DNA of 64,000 bases from Microbulbifer variabilis (GTDB lineage: Bacteria; Pseudomonadota; Gammaproteobacteria; Pseudomonadales; Cellvibrionaceae), in contig NZ_JAIVKI010000003.1 in NCBI RefSeq assembly GCF_020524905.1, forward strand, positions 269,681 through 333,680, given 5' to 3'. The first letter of the stretch is position 1. Every line of letters starts with the position of its first letter. The notes beneath the pieces are model-generated. The model worked only from the letters and a program-made list of their open reading frames with translations. It made no database searches and was not told where the DNA came from. Both the position numbers and the translations under genes were made by a program. Positions 27,532 to 36,495 of the stretch are shown here, piece by piece.

Positions 27532-30500
27532 ATGTCGACAAAGGAACTGACGAAAATGCAAGCTGACCTGGCGATCAAACCGGCAATCAACTCCCTGGCC
27601 CAGAGCTCCATGTTCTGGAGACCAGACTACCTTCGTCCTTCGCCCTGGCTGGAGCATGTGCCGTTTCTGTTCTGGTTAGTGGAGGCGCACCAGCCGCGGA
27701 TGGCGATAACTTTGGGAGTGGAATCCGGTGTTGCTCATTTTTCCCTCTGCCAAGCCGTGCAACGCCTGAGGCTGGATGGCCGTTACTATGTTACTTGTCA
27801 GCAACAGGGGGGGGATATCCCTCCAGACTTGGCTGAGATCCGAGCTTACCACGATCAGCATTTTGACAGTTGTTCTTACTTACTTGATAGCTCATCAACT
27901 AGTGCCGCGAGCCAGTTTGAAGATGGCGGTGTCGACCTACTGTTACTGAATCCCACAGCCGAGGAGAATCTAGAAGGTCTATTGACATACTGGCAGCCGA
28001 AATTATCCACTTGTAGCCTTGTGCTAGTGCCTGGTATTTCAAGGTGGGCTCCGGGATGCGAGGCATTCCGATCTTTTCAAGTACTTTCTCATAAGTATTC
28101 TACTTTTACTTTTCTTCATGGTGAAGGGTTAGGAGCTATCTCTGTGGGGGGAGAGTTAGGTCCGTTGCTGGCCAATTTATTTGAGCGGGGCGAAACGAAC
28201 TCCTCACTGCAAGTGGTCAGGGATGTTTTTGCCCGCTTGGGACGGACCTGTAAAGACGCTCTCCAGGCCGGTGAGTACCAGCAGAAGGCAAAAACGTTGG
28301 AAGCCAACTTAACTGAGCAAAAAGATAAGCTTGGGCAATTGAGTTCAGATTATGAAAGTGCTCGTACTCAATTGGAAATCAAGCGACAGGAGTTGGCGGG
28401 TTTCAGCTTGCGAATGGAGCAGGCAGTGGATCGGCATGCCCAGGAGCGCGGTCAATTAGCTGAGCGGGTTAGTATGTTGCAAGAACTTCGCGATGAGTTG
28501 AAATCCGAAGTAGTGCAGCTTCGTCAGCGTTTGGATGAGCAGTATCGGCAGGTGAATGAGCGTAGTCAGCAGCTTTTGCAGTTACAGACTACTAGTGCCG
28601 AACATTGGCAGGAACTGGCGAAGTATCAGATCCGTTCCGAATACAGCGCAGACGAACTGAGCAAGGCACAGTCAGAGCAGCGGCGCCTGAAAGAACTATC
28701 TGAGCAGGGTCAGGTGGAAAGGACTGTGCTTTTGGCTCGTTTGGACGATCTGGAAAAAGAGTTGGCCGAGCGAAATGAGTTGGTTGAGCAACTGCGGAAA
28801 GATAATACTCGAAATGCTGAGAAAAGGCAGTCACAGGCGAAGGAAATTAACTCGCTTGGAGAGCAGTTACAGTTACTAGAAGCCAAACTTTCTACTGAGC
28901 AGAAATCTCACGGACAGCAGATCGAAGAGCTCACTGCTTTGGCTGAGCAACTTGAAGAGACTGAACAGAAGTGGTCAGAGTTGCAGGTTATCCTCCAAAA
29001 GCGAGAAGAGTCACTGGACACACAGCGGACCCTGAATGATGTCTTGAGATCCGAGTTAGCCGAAAAGGAACAACAGCGACAACAGGCACAAGATCGCGCG
29101 GAACAACTGGACCTGGATCTCTTAGAATTCAAACGTAATTACGAGAAAGTTTTTGTTGAGAAGAGAGAGCTCGAAAAACGGGTGCAGGCGCTACACGAGG
29201 AACAGCAGTTGTGGCAGCAAGCGCAAGTTCGTGCGGAACAACTGGAGCGAGAACTCGCGGAACTTGAGCGCAACTCCGAGAGTGCTATTTTGGAGAAGAA
29301 CGAACTCGAAGAGCGGGTGCAGGCGCTACAGGAGGAACAGCATCTGTGGCAGCTGGCACAAAGTCGCGCGGAACAGCTGGAACAGGATCTCGCGGAACTC
29401 AAGCTCAAGTCTGAGAGCATCTGTGCGGAAAAGCAAAAGCTCGAAGAGCGGGTGAAGGCGCTACAGGAGGAACAGCTGCAGTGGCAGCAGGCACAAAGTC
29501 GCTCGGAACAGCTGGAACAGGATCTCGCGGAACTCAAGCTCAAGTCTGAGAGCATCAGTGCGGAAAAGCTAAAGCTCGAAGAGCAGGTGCAGATGCTGCA
29601 GGAGGAACAGCAGCAGTGGCAGCAGGCACAAGAACGTACGGAACAGCTGGAGCAGGATCTCGCGGAGCTTGAGCGGAGGTTGGAGAGTGTCTTGGCAGAA
29701 GAGAGCGAGCTTGATGAGTGGATACAGGCGCTGGAAGAGGAGGAGCGGCAGCGGCAACAGGCACAAAGTCGTGTAGAACAGTTGGAGCAGGATCTTGCAG
29801 AACTCCGGTGTGAGTCTGAGACCGCCGTTGCAGAAAAACAAGAGCTTGTAGGACGGGTGCAGCTGCTGGAGGAGGAAGAACAACTGCGTCAACAGGCTCA
29901 ATGTCGTGCAGAACAGTTGGAGCGGGATCTCGCAGAGCTCCAGTGTAAGGCTGAGAGCGCGGTTGATGAAAAACACGAGCTTGTAGAACGGGTGCAGGTG
30001 CTGGAAGTGGAAGAACAACTACGTCAACAGGCTCAATGTCGTGCGGAACAGTTGGAGCGGGATCTCGTAGAGCTCCAGCGTAAGGCTAAGAGCACGGTTG
30101 ATGAAAAACATGAGCTTGAAACACGGGTGCGGGTTCTGGAGGAGACGCTTGTCGAAAAAAATGCAACCCTTGAGGAGCGCTATAGGGAGCTAGCGGTCCT
30201 CACCGAGTTGCTTGATGAACAAGGGCAGAAGAAGGCAGACTTGGTGGCGCTTCATGATGAAAAAGGGCATGAATCAGCAGAGCGCATCCTGAATTTGGAG
30301 AGTACTGTTGATACCTTGGAGCGCCAGTTGCAAGAGCGGAACGCCGATCTCGGGCAATTAAAGAAATCCCAAGAAAGCCAGGCTGCAGTTGTCGATGGCT
30401 TGCGAGTGAATTTAGCGGAGAGGGAGACACAGAGTCAACAAGAGAAGAGGCGCATTCAGGAACTCGAGCAATCGCTTAAGTCCGCAAAGGAACAGCTGCA

Positions 30501-31143
30501 AAAAGCCCAGCAGACTAAACATGATTTAGATAAAGCTCGGGCAGACCTGAACTCCCGTTGCCAGAGCTTGGAGCAGGGCTTGCAGTCTATCGAAGGGGAA
30601 CGGGATGCCCTTCTGCAAACGAAGCAGCAGTTGCAGCTCCGGGTACAATCGCTAAAGTCTGAGCTTTCAGACGCAAAAAATTCGGTCGATGAGCGTTTCA
30701 GGGAGTTGGCTTTGTTGACTCGGTTGCTGGAGGAAAAAGACGCGGAAATGGCTGCCCGGCGTATGGAAGCGGCGGGGGATATGATGGGGGCAACAGGGGG
30801 TGGTAGCCAAACTGCTAAAAAATATAGCCTGCCCTTCGGTAAGCGCTCCAAAAAACTGCGCAAGCAAAAAAAGGAGGTAGATCAGATCAATCAATCTGGC
30901 CTGTTCAATGCGGAGTGGTACCTAGGCTCCTATCCCGATGTGGCAGAGGATAAAAACTCAGCGAGTAATCCCGCCTTGCATTACTTGGAACTTGGTGCCT
31001 TTGAAGGGCGCAATCCAGGGCCAGAGTTTGATAGTCAGTGGTACCTGGACGCTAACCCGGATGTAAAAGACAGCGGCTTTAATCCGTTGGTGCACTATAT
31101 TTCCATGGGGCGGAAGGAAGGTCGACAGCCGCTGCCTTGCTGA
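27532..31143 (+). CDS. Modular coiled-coil protein with methyltransferase-like head and WY/PDV tail
   Basis: A protein of 1203 residues from ATG 27532 (TTG 27481 would add 17); the ATG region is conserved in the decayed copy, so I prefer it. Residues about 1-220 resemble a SAM methyltransferase of the type attached to glycosyltransferases (MAITLGVESGVAHFSLCQAV, TYWQPKLSTCSLVLVPG, FTFLHGEGLGAISVGG), but the usual DGxHxY and FHD motifs are replaced, so catalysis is doubtful. Residues about 250-1075 are a nearly unbroken coiled coil, including eight tandem 45-residue repeats (518-877). Residues about 1121-1203 are two WY..PDV..HY..G..EGR.P modules. No signal peptide or membrane segment. It sits between a methyltransferase and a double glycosyltransferase, whose start it nearly overlaps. 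A molecular ruler or scaffold for chain synthesis is my best inference, by analogy with WbdD. Confidence 0.8.
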   Translation: MSTKELTKMQADLAIKPAINSLAQSSMFWRPDYLRPSPWLEHVPFLFWLVEAHQPRMAITLGVESGVAHFSLCQAVQRLRLDGRYYVTCQQQGGDIPPDLAEIRAYHDQHFDSCSYLLDSSSTSAASQFEDGGVDLLLLNPTAEENLEGLLTYWQPKLSTCSLVLVPGISRWAPGCEAFRSFQVLSHKYSTFTFLHGEGLGAISVGGELGPLLANLFERGETNSSLQVVRDVFARLGRTCKDALQAGEYQQKAKTLEANLTEQKDKLGQLSSDYESARTQLEIKRQELAGFSLRMEQAVDRHAQERGQLAERVSMLQELRDELKSEVVQLRQRLDEQYRQVNERSQQLLQLQTTSAEHWQELAKYQIRSEYSADELSKAQSEQRRLKELSEQGQVERTVLLARLDDLEKELAERNELVEQLRKDNTRNAEKRQSQAKEINSLGEQLQLLEAKLSTEQKSHGQQIEELTALAEQLEETEQKWSELQVILQKREESLDTQRTLNDVLRSELAEKEQQRQQAQDRAEQLDLDLLEFKRNYEKVFVEKRELEKRVQALHEEQQLWQQAQVRAEQLERELAELERNSESAILEKNELEERVQALQEEQHLWQLAQSRAEQLEQDLAELKLKSESICAEKQKLEERVKALQEEQLQWQQAQSRSEQLEQDLAELKLKSESISAEKLKLEEQVQMLQEEQQQWQQAQERTEQLEQDLAELERRLESVLAEESELDEWIQALEEEERQRQQAQSRVEQLEQDLAELRCESETAVAEKQELVGRVQLLEEEEQLRQQAQCRAEQLERDLAELQCKAESAVDEKHELVERVQVLEVEEQLRQQAQCRAEQLERDLVELQRKAKSTVDEKHELETRVRVLEETLVEKNATLEERYRELAVLTELLDEQGQKKADLVALHDEKGHESAERILNLESTVDTLERQLQERNADLGQLKKSQESQAAVVDGLRVNLAERETQSQQEKRRIQELEQSLKSAKEQLQKAQQTKHDLDKARADLNSRCQSLEQGLQSIEGERDALLQTKQQLQLRVQSLKSELSDAKNSVDERFRELALLTRLLEEKDAEMAARRMEAAGDMMGATGGGSQTAKKYSLPFGKRSKKLRKQKKEVDQINQSGLFNAEWYLGSYPDVAEDKNSASNPALHYLELGAFEGRNPGPEFDSQWYLDANPDVKDSGFNPLVHYISMGRKEGRQPLPC
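29083..30162 (+). repeat. Eight tandem 135-bp repeats in the coiled coil
   Basis: Eight in-frame units of exactly 135 bases (45 residues), each starting at a QAQ.RAEQL-like motif: 29083, 29218, 29353, 29488, 29623, 29758, 29893 and 30028. The consensus is QAQ.RAEQLE.DLAEL, then ...ESA..EK.EL..RVQ.LEEE. Units 3 and 4 and units 7 and 8 are nearly identical at the DNA level, which suggests recent gain or loss of units by recombination. Forty-five residues is not a multiple of seven, but it is close to four 11-residue turns, compatible with a regular coiled coil. Confidence 0.95.
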
Positions 31144-31166
31144 ATGGAATTCAAGTCGTGCTTTGC

Positions 31167-34136
31167 ATGAAGCGTTTTTGGGGCAATTTTAATGGGAAGC
31201 GCTCCAAAGCGATTGCTTCGGAGTGCGACAGCGCACCGATAGCCGCCGATCAGTTCGATCCACAGTGGTATTTACAAACCTATCCGGATGTCGCTGCCGC
31301 CGGGGTCGATCCATGGGTGCACTATATCAATCATGGTCGTTTCGAGGGCAGACAGCCGTACCGCAATCGCTCCCTTGCCTGGGAATACCATCTATGGCGA
31401 GGAGGAGATAAGTTGCTTTTGCCTCAGCTCGAGCAGTTGGCAGTAACGCCAGGCGCTACAAGTCAAGAGCGGTATTATGCAGCTTGGGCTATCGCACGTT
31501 GGTATGCCGCAAATGATGATTGGTCGAAGGTATTAAGTTCCCTACAGCAGTACCAAGGTGCTGCATACCCATATCCCGCCCACGTCGGCCCCTATCTGTT
31601 GCTACTAGAGGCCGCATTACAGCTTGGTCAATGGGGTATTGCTCAGAAAACATTGAGTACATTGTCGCAGCGCTTTCCTGGACAGGCAGAAGTAGCATTA
31701 GCCGAGGCCAACCTACTCGCATCGAAGGGAAACAATGGAGCAGTTTATAGGCAGTTGAGTCGTCGGCGTTTGAATGCAATCAATCAGGTTTTTTTACGGC
31801 ACGGGTTATGTGAATTAGCGGGGGGGGAGAATGGAACTCTGGGCCTGGATTCGATTTACCCTGCAATGCGGTTGCCAATTTTGGAGGGGAGTGGAGGCCC
31901 CAGGGTTTCAGTAATTATTCCCACTTATAATGCCGCTAGAACTCTGACGACAGCCTTATGCTCATTGTGCGAGCAGACTTGGCGAGACTTGGAAATTTTA
32001 GTAGTAGACGATGCCAGCGATGATGGTACTTGGCAGGTATTGGAAGACTTTGTTCGGAATACCCGCTTGCGGTCTGGACTTGAAATTAGGTTGCTGCTTC
32101 ATGAAAGAAATCAAGGGGCTTATGCTGCCCGCAATACTGCCCTGAAAGAAGCCAGCGGCGATTTGATTACCACGCATGACAGTGACGACTGGTCCCATCC
32201 ACAAAAGATTGAGTGTCAGGTTAGAGCTTTAATTTCGAGGCCCGATAAAGTGGGCTGTACCTCTCACTGGGTGCGCACCACAGACGATTTGCATTTTTCC
32301 CACCGGCTGCCAGAGGAGAGTTGGGTCTACCGCAATGTCTCTTCATTGATGATTCGCCGATCAGTAGTCGAAATATTGGGTTGTTGGGATCGGGTTTCGG
32401 TTAATGCAGATACTGAATATTATTACCGAATACTCAAGGCTTTCGGTGAGAATGCTTTAGTGGAGGCTTTACCTGGTGTACCGCTCAGTTTTGGTCGCAT
32501 AAGTGAAGGTTCTCTGAGCCGACGTGGTGAAACTCATCTCTTTACGCGTTATTGTGGTGTTCGAAAAGATTACGAAGATGCTGCTCGACGCTGGCATGCA
32601 AGAGCGGAATCTGTAAAAGACCTTTATTTGCCGGCAAACCCAGATTTTCGTCCTTTCCAGGCACCCTCGGCAATTTGCTACGAAGATAAGCCGGTGTTGA
32701 ATCCCAACCCTATGGATATAGTGCAGCAGTCAGGATATTTCGATCCAACATGGTATTTGGAGCGATATTCGGATTTACAGGATTCACAGGTTGACCTGTT
32801 CGAGCACTATTGGTCAGTGGGTTCTGCAGAAGGGAGGGACCCAGGACCAGAGTTCAGTACCACTGGCTATGGGTACCGCTTTCCTGAAGCCAAAGATGAT
32901 AGCCTACCAGCGCTCCATCACTACTTAACAGTGGGTCACTCACAAGGGGTAAAGCCCCTGGAAGAATTATCGGGGGCGCAGTCCCAACGACCGGGTGCCT
33001 TAAACTTATTGATCTGTGGACACCAGGCTGGAGAGTATCTTTATGGTGCAGAGCGCAGCTTGCTAGATGTGCTAGCTGTCTTGAATAAGTTGGATGTCAA
33101 CCTAATCGTAACTTTGCCAAGTGCTATGAATACCGCCTATGTCGAGGCCATTAGGTTTAGAGCAATGGCAGTAATAGTTCTGCCCTATGGTTGGTGGAAG
33201 GCTGCACGGATTCCCTGTCCTCAAACATTGGCGCAGTTTGAAGTCTTAATTCAGAAATTTGATATTCAGGCTGTCTACGCCAATACACTGGTGCTTGATG
33301 AGCCATTATTGGCCGCTCGGGCCCTGAAAGTAATTACTTTAATCCATGTGCGTGAGCTGCCGTTTCAAGATGAAGCACTCTGCCGAACGCTGGGAGCGGA
33401 AGCTGCTTCTATTGTTGCTCGTGTTCAGGCCTTGGCCGATATTGTGGTTGCAAACTCGAAGACAGTGGAGCGGGAAATAGCGGCAAGAAAAAGTGTAATA
33501 GTACCGAATATCGTGGATATAAACCAATTTAAGAAGCCTCGCAAGTTGGATGCGGTGGAAAATAGGCTTGTACGCATTGCCTTGATCAGCAGTAACTCAC
33601 CGAAAAAAGGGGTGGCAGATTTTGTGAAATTGGCCGAGAAACTGGAGCAGCGTTCTATTCCCGTATCCTGTGTGTTGATTGGGCCAGAGAATGACTACAC
33701 GAGGGACTTACGTTCACGGCAGCAGAGTGGCGAGATTGCACAATGTTTACAATTTGCTGGCTATGCCGCAGGTCCTCAGGAGGCCTTGGTTCAGGCTGAT
33801 ATAGTTGTGAACCTGTCACACTTCCATGAATCATTTGGGCGCACGGTGCTAGAGGCCATGGCTGCGGCTCTTCCGGTAGTAGCCTATCATTGGGGTGCGC
33901 TGCCGGAGCTTATAGAGGATGGGAGTACCGGTTTTTTGGTGCCATTTGGTAGCGTGGATGCAGTCCTAGATAGGGTTACTGAATTGGTTTTGAATAAAAA
34001 TCTACGCCAACGCTTAGGATACGCTGGCCGTAAGCGAGCAACACAGTTTTTCAATGAGGCCACAATGCTTGATCAGCTCGCTATAGCGCTACAATGGATG
34101 CAAAGTATGGGTACTCGTAGCACTGAAGTATTTTGA
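31167..34136 (+). CDS. Bifunctional GT2-GT4 glycosyltransferase with WY/PDV modules
   Basis: A 989-residue protein. Domains in order: one WY/PDV/EGR module (about 28-70, FDPQWYLQTYPDV...EGRQP), a helical TPR-like stretch (75-240), a GT2 domain (246-470, VSVIIPTYNA, VVDDASDDGT, THDSDDW), two more modules, the second degenerate (518-600), and a GT4/GT-B domain (610-985, GAERSLLDVLAVL, IVPNIVDINQF, LISSNSPKKGVADF, ESFGRTVLEAMAAALPVV). The longest frame opens at TTG 31137, overlapping the previous stop; ATG 31167 is the first ATG and I use it. The modules are shared with the preceding coiled-coil protein, which suggests that the two bind each other or a common partner. Confidence 0.87.
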   Translation: MKRFWGNFNGKRSKAIASECDSAPIAADQFDPQWYLQTYPDVAAAGVDPWVHYINHGRFEGRQPYRNRSLAWEYHLWRGGDKLLLPQLEQLAVTPGATSQERYYAAWAIARWYAANDDWSKVLSSLQQYQGAAYPYPAHVGPYLLLLEAALQLGQWGIAQKTLSTLSQRFPGQAEVALAEANLLASKGNNGAVYRQLSRRRLNAINQVFLRHGLCELAGGENGTLGLDSIYPAMRLPILEGSGGPRVSVIIPTYNAARTLTTALCSLCEQTWRDLEILVVDDASDDGTWQVLEDFVRNTRLRSGLEIRLLLHERNQGAYAARNTALKEASGDLITTHDSDDWSHPQKIECQVRALISRPDKVGCTSHWVRTTDDLHFSHRLPEESWVYRNVSSLMIRRSVVEILGCWDRVSVNADTEYYYRILKAFGENALVEALPGVPLSFGRISEGSLSRRGETHLFTRYCGVRKDYEDAARRWHARAESVKDLYLPANPDFRPFQAPSAICYEDKPVLNPNPMDIVQQSGYFDPTWYLERYSDLQDSQVDLFEHYWSVGSAEGRDPGPEFSTTGYGYRFPEAKDDSLPALHHYLTVGHSQGVKPLEELSGAQSQRPGALNLLICGHQAGEYLYGAERSLLDVLAVLNKLDVNLIVTLPSAMNTAYVEAIRFRAMAVIVLPYGWWKAARIPCPQTLAQFEVLIQKFDIQAVYANTLVLDEPLLAARALKVITLIHVRELPFQDEALCRTLGAEAASIVARVQALADIVVANSKTVEREIAARKSVIVPNIVDINQFKKPRKLDAVENRLVRIALISSNSPKKGVADFVKLAEKLEQRSIPVSCVLIGPENDYTRDLRSRQQSGEIAQCLQFAGYAAGPQEALVQADIVVNLSHFHESFGRTVLEAMAAALPVVAYHWGALPELIEDGSTGFLVPFGSVDAVLDRVTELVLNKNLRQRLGYAGRKRATQFFNEATMLDQLAIALQWMQSMGTRSTEVF

Positions 34137-34173
34137 ATTACCGGTTTGACTAGGCCCTGGTAAACAACGAAAT

Positions 34174-35520
34174 ATGTATCACATTTCTTTAAAACTACTG
34201 ACTGATGCCTGTCCGGGCGTATTTCGGTGGTGCTTAGACTACCCTCGGCATGAGCAGCGTTTCGATACCAAATCATTAATGGGGTCGGGTTTGATGTTTC
34301 AGGGATGGGTACTGGGTGAGGAGAGGACTAACTTAAGACCCTTTGTAAAACTCGCAGAGAAAAAAATCTACTTAGGACTAGATTTTTCTCGTCCGGATGT
34401 TGTGCGCAAAGTGTTGGACAAGGCGCCGGAAGGGCACTCACAACTGCGTTGTGGCTTTCGTACGACGATACCGATTGCTACGGACAATGGTGTTTTCGGC
34501 TTCGAAAATGCCGGGATTGAATACGACCTTATTCACTTTTCTGTTGAAGGAAGCTTGAAGATCCTCGAGGGGCGGGATGGTTGGCTATTTCTTGACAATG
34601 ATACCAACCAGAGTGTCGAACAGTTTTGTGGGAAATTGTTATTAGACCGGCTTGGACAACAGGCATGGTTAGACTACCTGGACTCTCTTCAAGAGCTGGC
34701 AAAAAAGTGTTGCTGTGCTTACGCTGTGCTGATTGCGCCAGCTAAAGAAATGGTGATGTCGGATTATTACCCCTATCCAAAGGGGCTTGTTACCCCAATA
34801 GAGCAGGTAGAGAAATTAGCACGGCCAGACCACAAAGTGGTAAATCCGGCGGAAAGAATGCGGGTATCAAAGGAGCGGATGTTTCGAGTTTGCGACACCC
34901 ACTGGACTCACAGGGGGGCTCTATGTGGCTTAATGGCTATACTGGAAACTTTGGGGTTGGATGTCGCGGGCATAGAAAAACTGTTTGAAAAGGATAAGTT
35001 CAAGAAGTGTTTACAGGCAGGAGATTTAGGAAACAAGATATTCCCGAAGAGGGCTGCGCAAGAATGGGTGCTGAGTGGTATTTCCTACCGAAAATGGGTG
35101 CAATACGATAACCACTTGCCTAACATAGGCCGGGTGATTATCACACAAAAAAAGGATGCCTTAATATCGGCCAAGTGTTTGATCTTTGGCTCCTCCTCCA
35201 GCTATACCATGTTGGACTATATCGCTAGGGTTTTTTCCGACTTGGTCTTCGTGCATTCGGCTGGGAATATCGATATTTCTTTAGTTACATTAGAAAAACC
35301 AGATTTTTTGATTGCCCAAACAAATAGTCGTTTTGTGATTCGCCCACCAGTAGTCGGATATCAACTTGCTGATGTAATAATGGAGAAGTGGTCAGAACTT
35401 GGCGAAACAGATCACGCAGAAGTGGCAGGTAATCAAGCTCATTGGGTTAAAAGTGGAATTCCGGAGTCTGGCGCTTACTATCATTCTTTGTTTGCCAATA
35501 AGATTTTATTAAATAGTTAA
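34174..35520 (+). CDS. AlgX/AlgJ-like polysaccharide O-acetyltransferase
   Basis: A 448-residue protein with an SGNH-hydrolase-like acetyltransferase domain. The family motif DTHWTHRGA starts at D241 (with H243), and a GSSSSY serine motif near residues 339-344 supplies the probable nucleophile. LEGRDGWLFLDND at about 130-142 and IAPAKEMV are typical of AlgJ/AlgX. The first 110 residues form a different, beta-rich domain (FQGWVLGEE, then FSRPDVV, CGFRTTIPI), like the tail of the sulfotransferase at 1558. No signal peptide or membrane segment is evident, although known AlgX/AlgJ act in the periplasm; this one may work on the glycan before export. It lies 37 bases after the double glycosyltransferase. 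Confidence 0.78.
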   Translation: MYHISLKLLTDACPGVFRWCLDYPRHEQRFDTKSLMGSGLMFQGWVLGEERTNLRPFVKLAEKKIYLGLDFSRPDVVRKVLDKAPEGHSQLRCGFRTTIPIATDNGVFGFENAGIEYDLIHFSVEGSLKILEGRDGWLFLDNDTNQSVEQFCGKLLLDRLGQQAWLDYLDSLQELAKKCCCAYAVLIAPAKEMVMSDYYPYPKGLVTPIEQVEKLARPDHKVVNPAERMRVSKERMFRVCDTHWTHRGALCGLMAILETLGLDVAGIEKLFEKDKFKKCLQAGDLGNKIFPKRAAQEWVLSGISYRKWVQYDNHLPNIGRVIITQKKDALISAKCLIFGSSSSYTMLDYIARVFSDLVFVHSAGNIDISLVTLEKPDFLIAQTNSRFVIRPPVVGYQLADVIMEKWSELGETDHAEVAGNQAHWVKSGIPESGAYYHSLFANKILLNS

Positions 35521-36495
35521 TGGGTTTCCCAAAAACGATAACAGATTGCTAATTATTATTTAATAATGGTAATTTTGGTGAGTCATTAGGTTTACAATTT
35601 TACATTCTTGTAGGCAAGGCTGCTCTGTTTTAAATAGTCACTTGCAGTTAAATCTTCGAGCATATAAGGTTTGTTGGTGATCGATAGCTATCTGTTGTTA
35701 ATGAAATATATACATGTAGTAGCTGGATGCCTATCTTTTTAGAATGACTGATTTCTTATTGTTATTTTAGTTTATGTTTGTAGTTCGATATGAAGGTTGG
35801 TTGTGGAGTAAGTCGTCTTGTATTTTGATAAGTTGCAGCTGTGTTAGTTGAGGCTTGAATAAAAATAATTTACAGATCCGTGTTCTTGCTGCAAGCCTTA
35901 GTTGAGTGGTAGTCAATATAGTTGGTAGAAAGTTATTGGGTATTTTCAAGAAGCAGGTTTGTGTAAATAGTTAATAGCGCACGAATACGGCACAGGTAGT
36001 TTGCTTGTGGACTGAGAGGGGGCGGCAAAAGGTTCATGTTGACAGTAAATGGAAAAGCAGCGTTATTAATATTGTGCTATAAAAAGGTGGCTTTGGCGGC
36101 AGTCAATCCAAATATGAAAGGCTTAACAAATTTATATTTAGGTGGATGCTATACTCTTGATTAGTAAATATCTTCCTGTTAGTTAGAGAGCGGCCTACCT
36201 TTTTTGTTTCGGGCGCGTATTATTTTCTTAAATAATGATATTTATTGTGAATAATCAATGAGAAAAATCTAAAGAATGTTTGGCGTGATAACGGCAATTG
36301 GGCGCTATGGATCAACTTCAAAGTGCTGTACCCTTTGGGAAGAATCTTTGAGTAAAAGAAATGTTTGTTTCCAAGGAATTTTATTGGGAAGTTATAAATG
36401 TCGAAAAAGTGTAAGTTTTTCCGCGGCCTGCTAAGTGATCTTTAGATCAAATCACAATTTCAGTCAAAGCTCTATAAAAAATAAAAAGGGAGCTT
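35521..36495. other. Long AT-rich gene-free stretch
   Basis: About 975 bases, strongly AT-rich, with no credible frame (the longest is 60 codons on minus at 35767-35949, no motif). I see no clear repeats, insertion-sequence ends or terminator. The end carries the AGGGAG ribosome site of the next gene at 36487-36492. It may be the site of a lost gene or a promoter region for the second half of the locus. Confidence 0.4.

Noticed and set aside
29139..30018. Long antisense frames (138 and 149 codons) rich in Ser/Cys or Leu/Phe inside the coiled-coil gene
   Set aside because: They are reverse-strand images of the 135-bp repeats (Glu/Gln/Leu codons read backwards), repetitive and without start signals.
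35521..36495. Search for a JUMPstart/ops antitermination element
   Set aside because: GGCGGC-containing segments near 36013 and 36093 do not match the GGCGGTAGC core.
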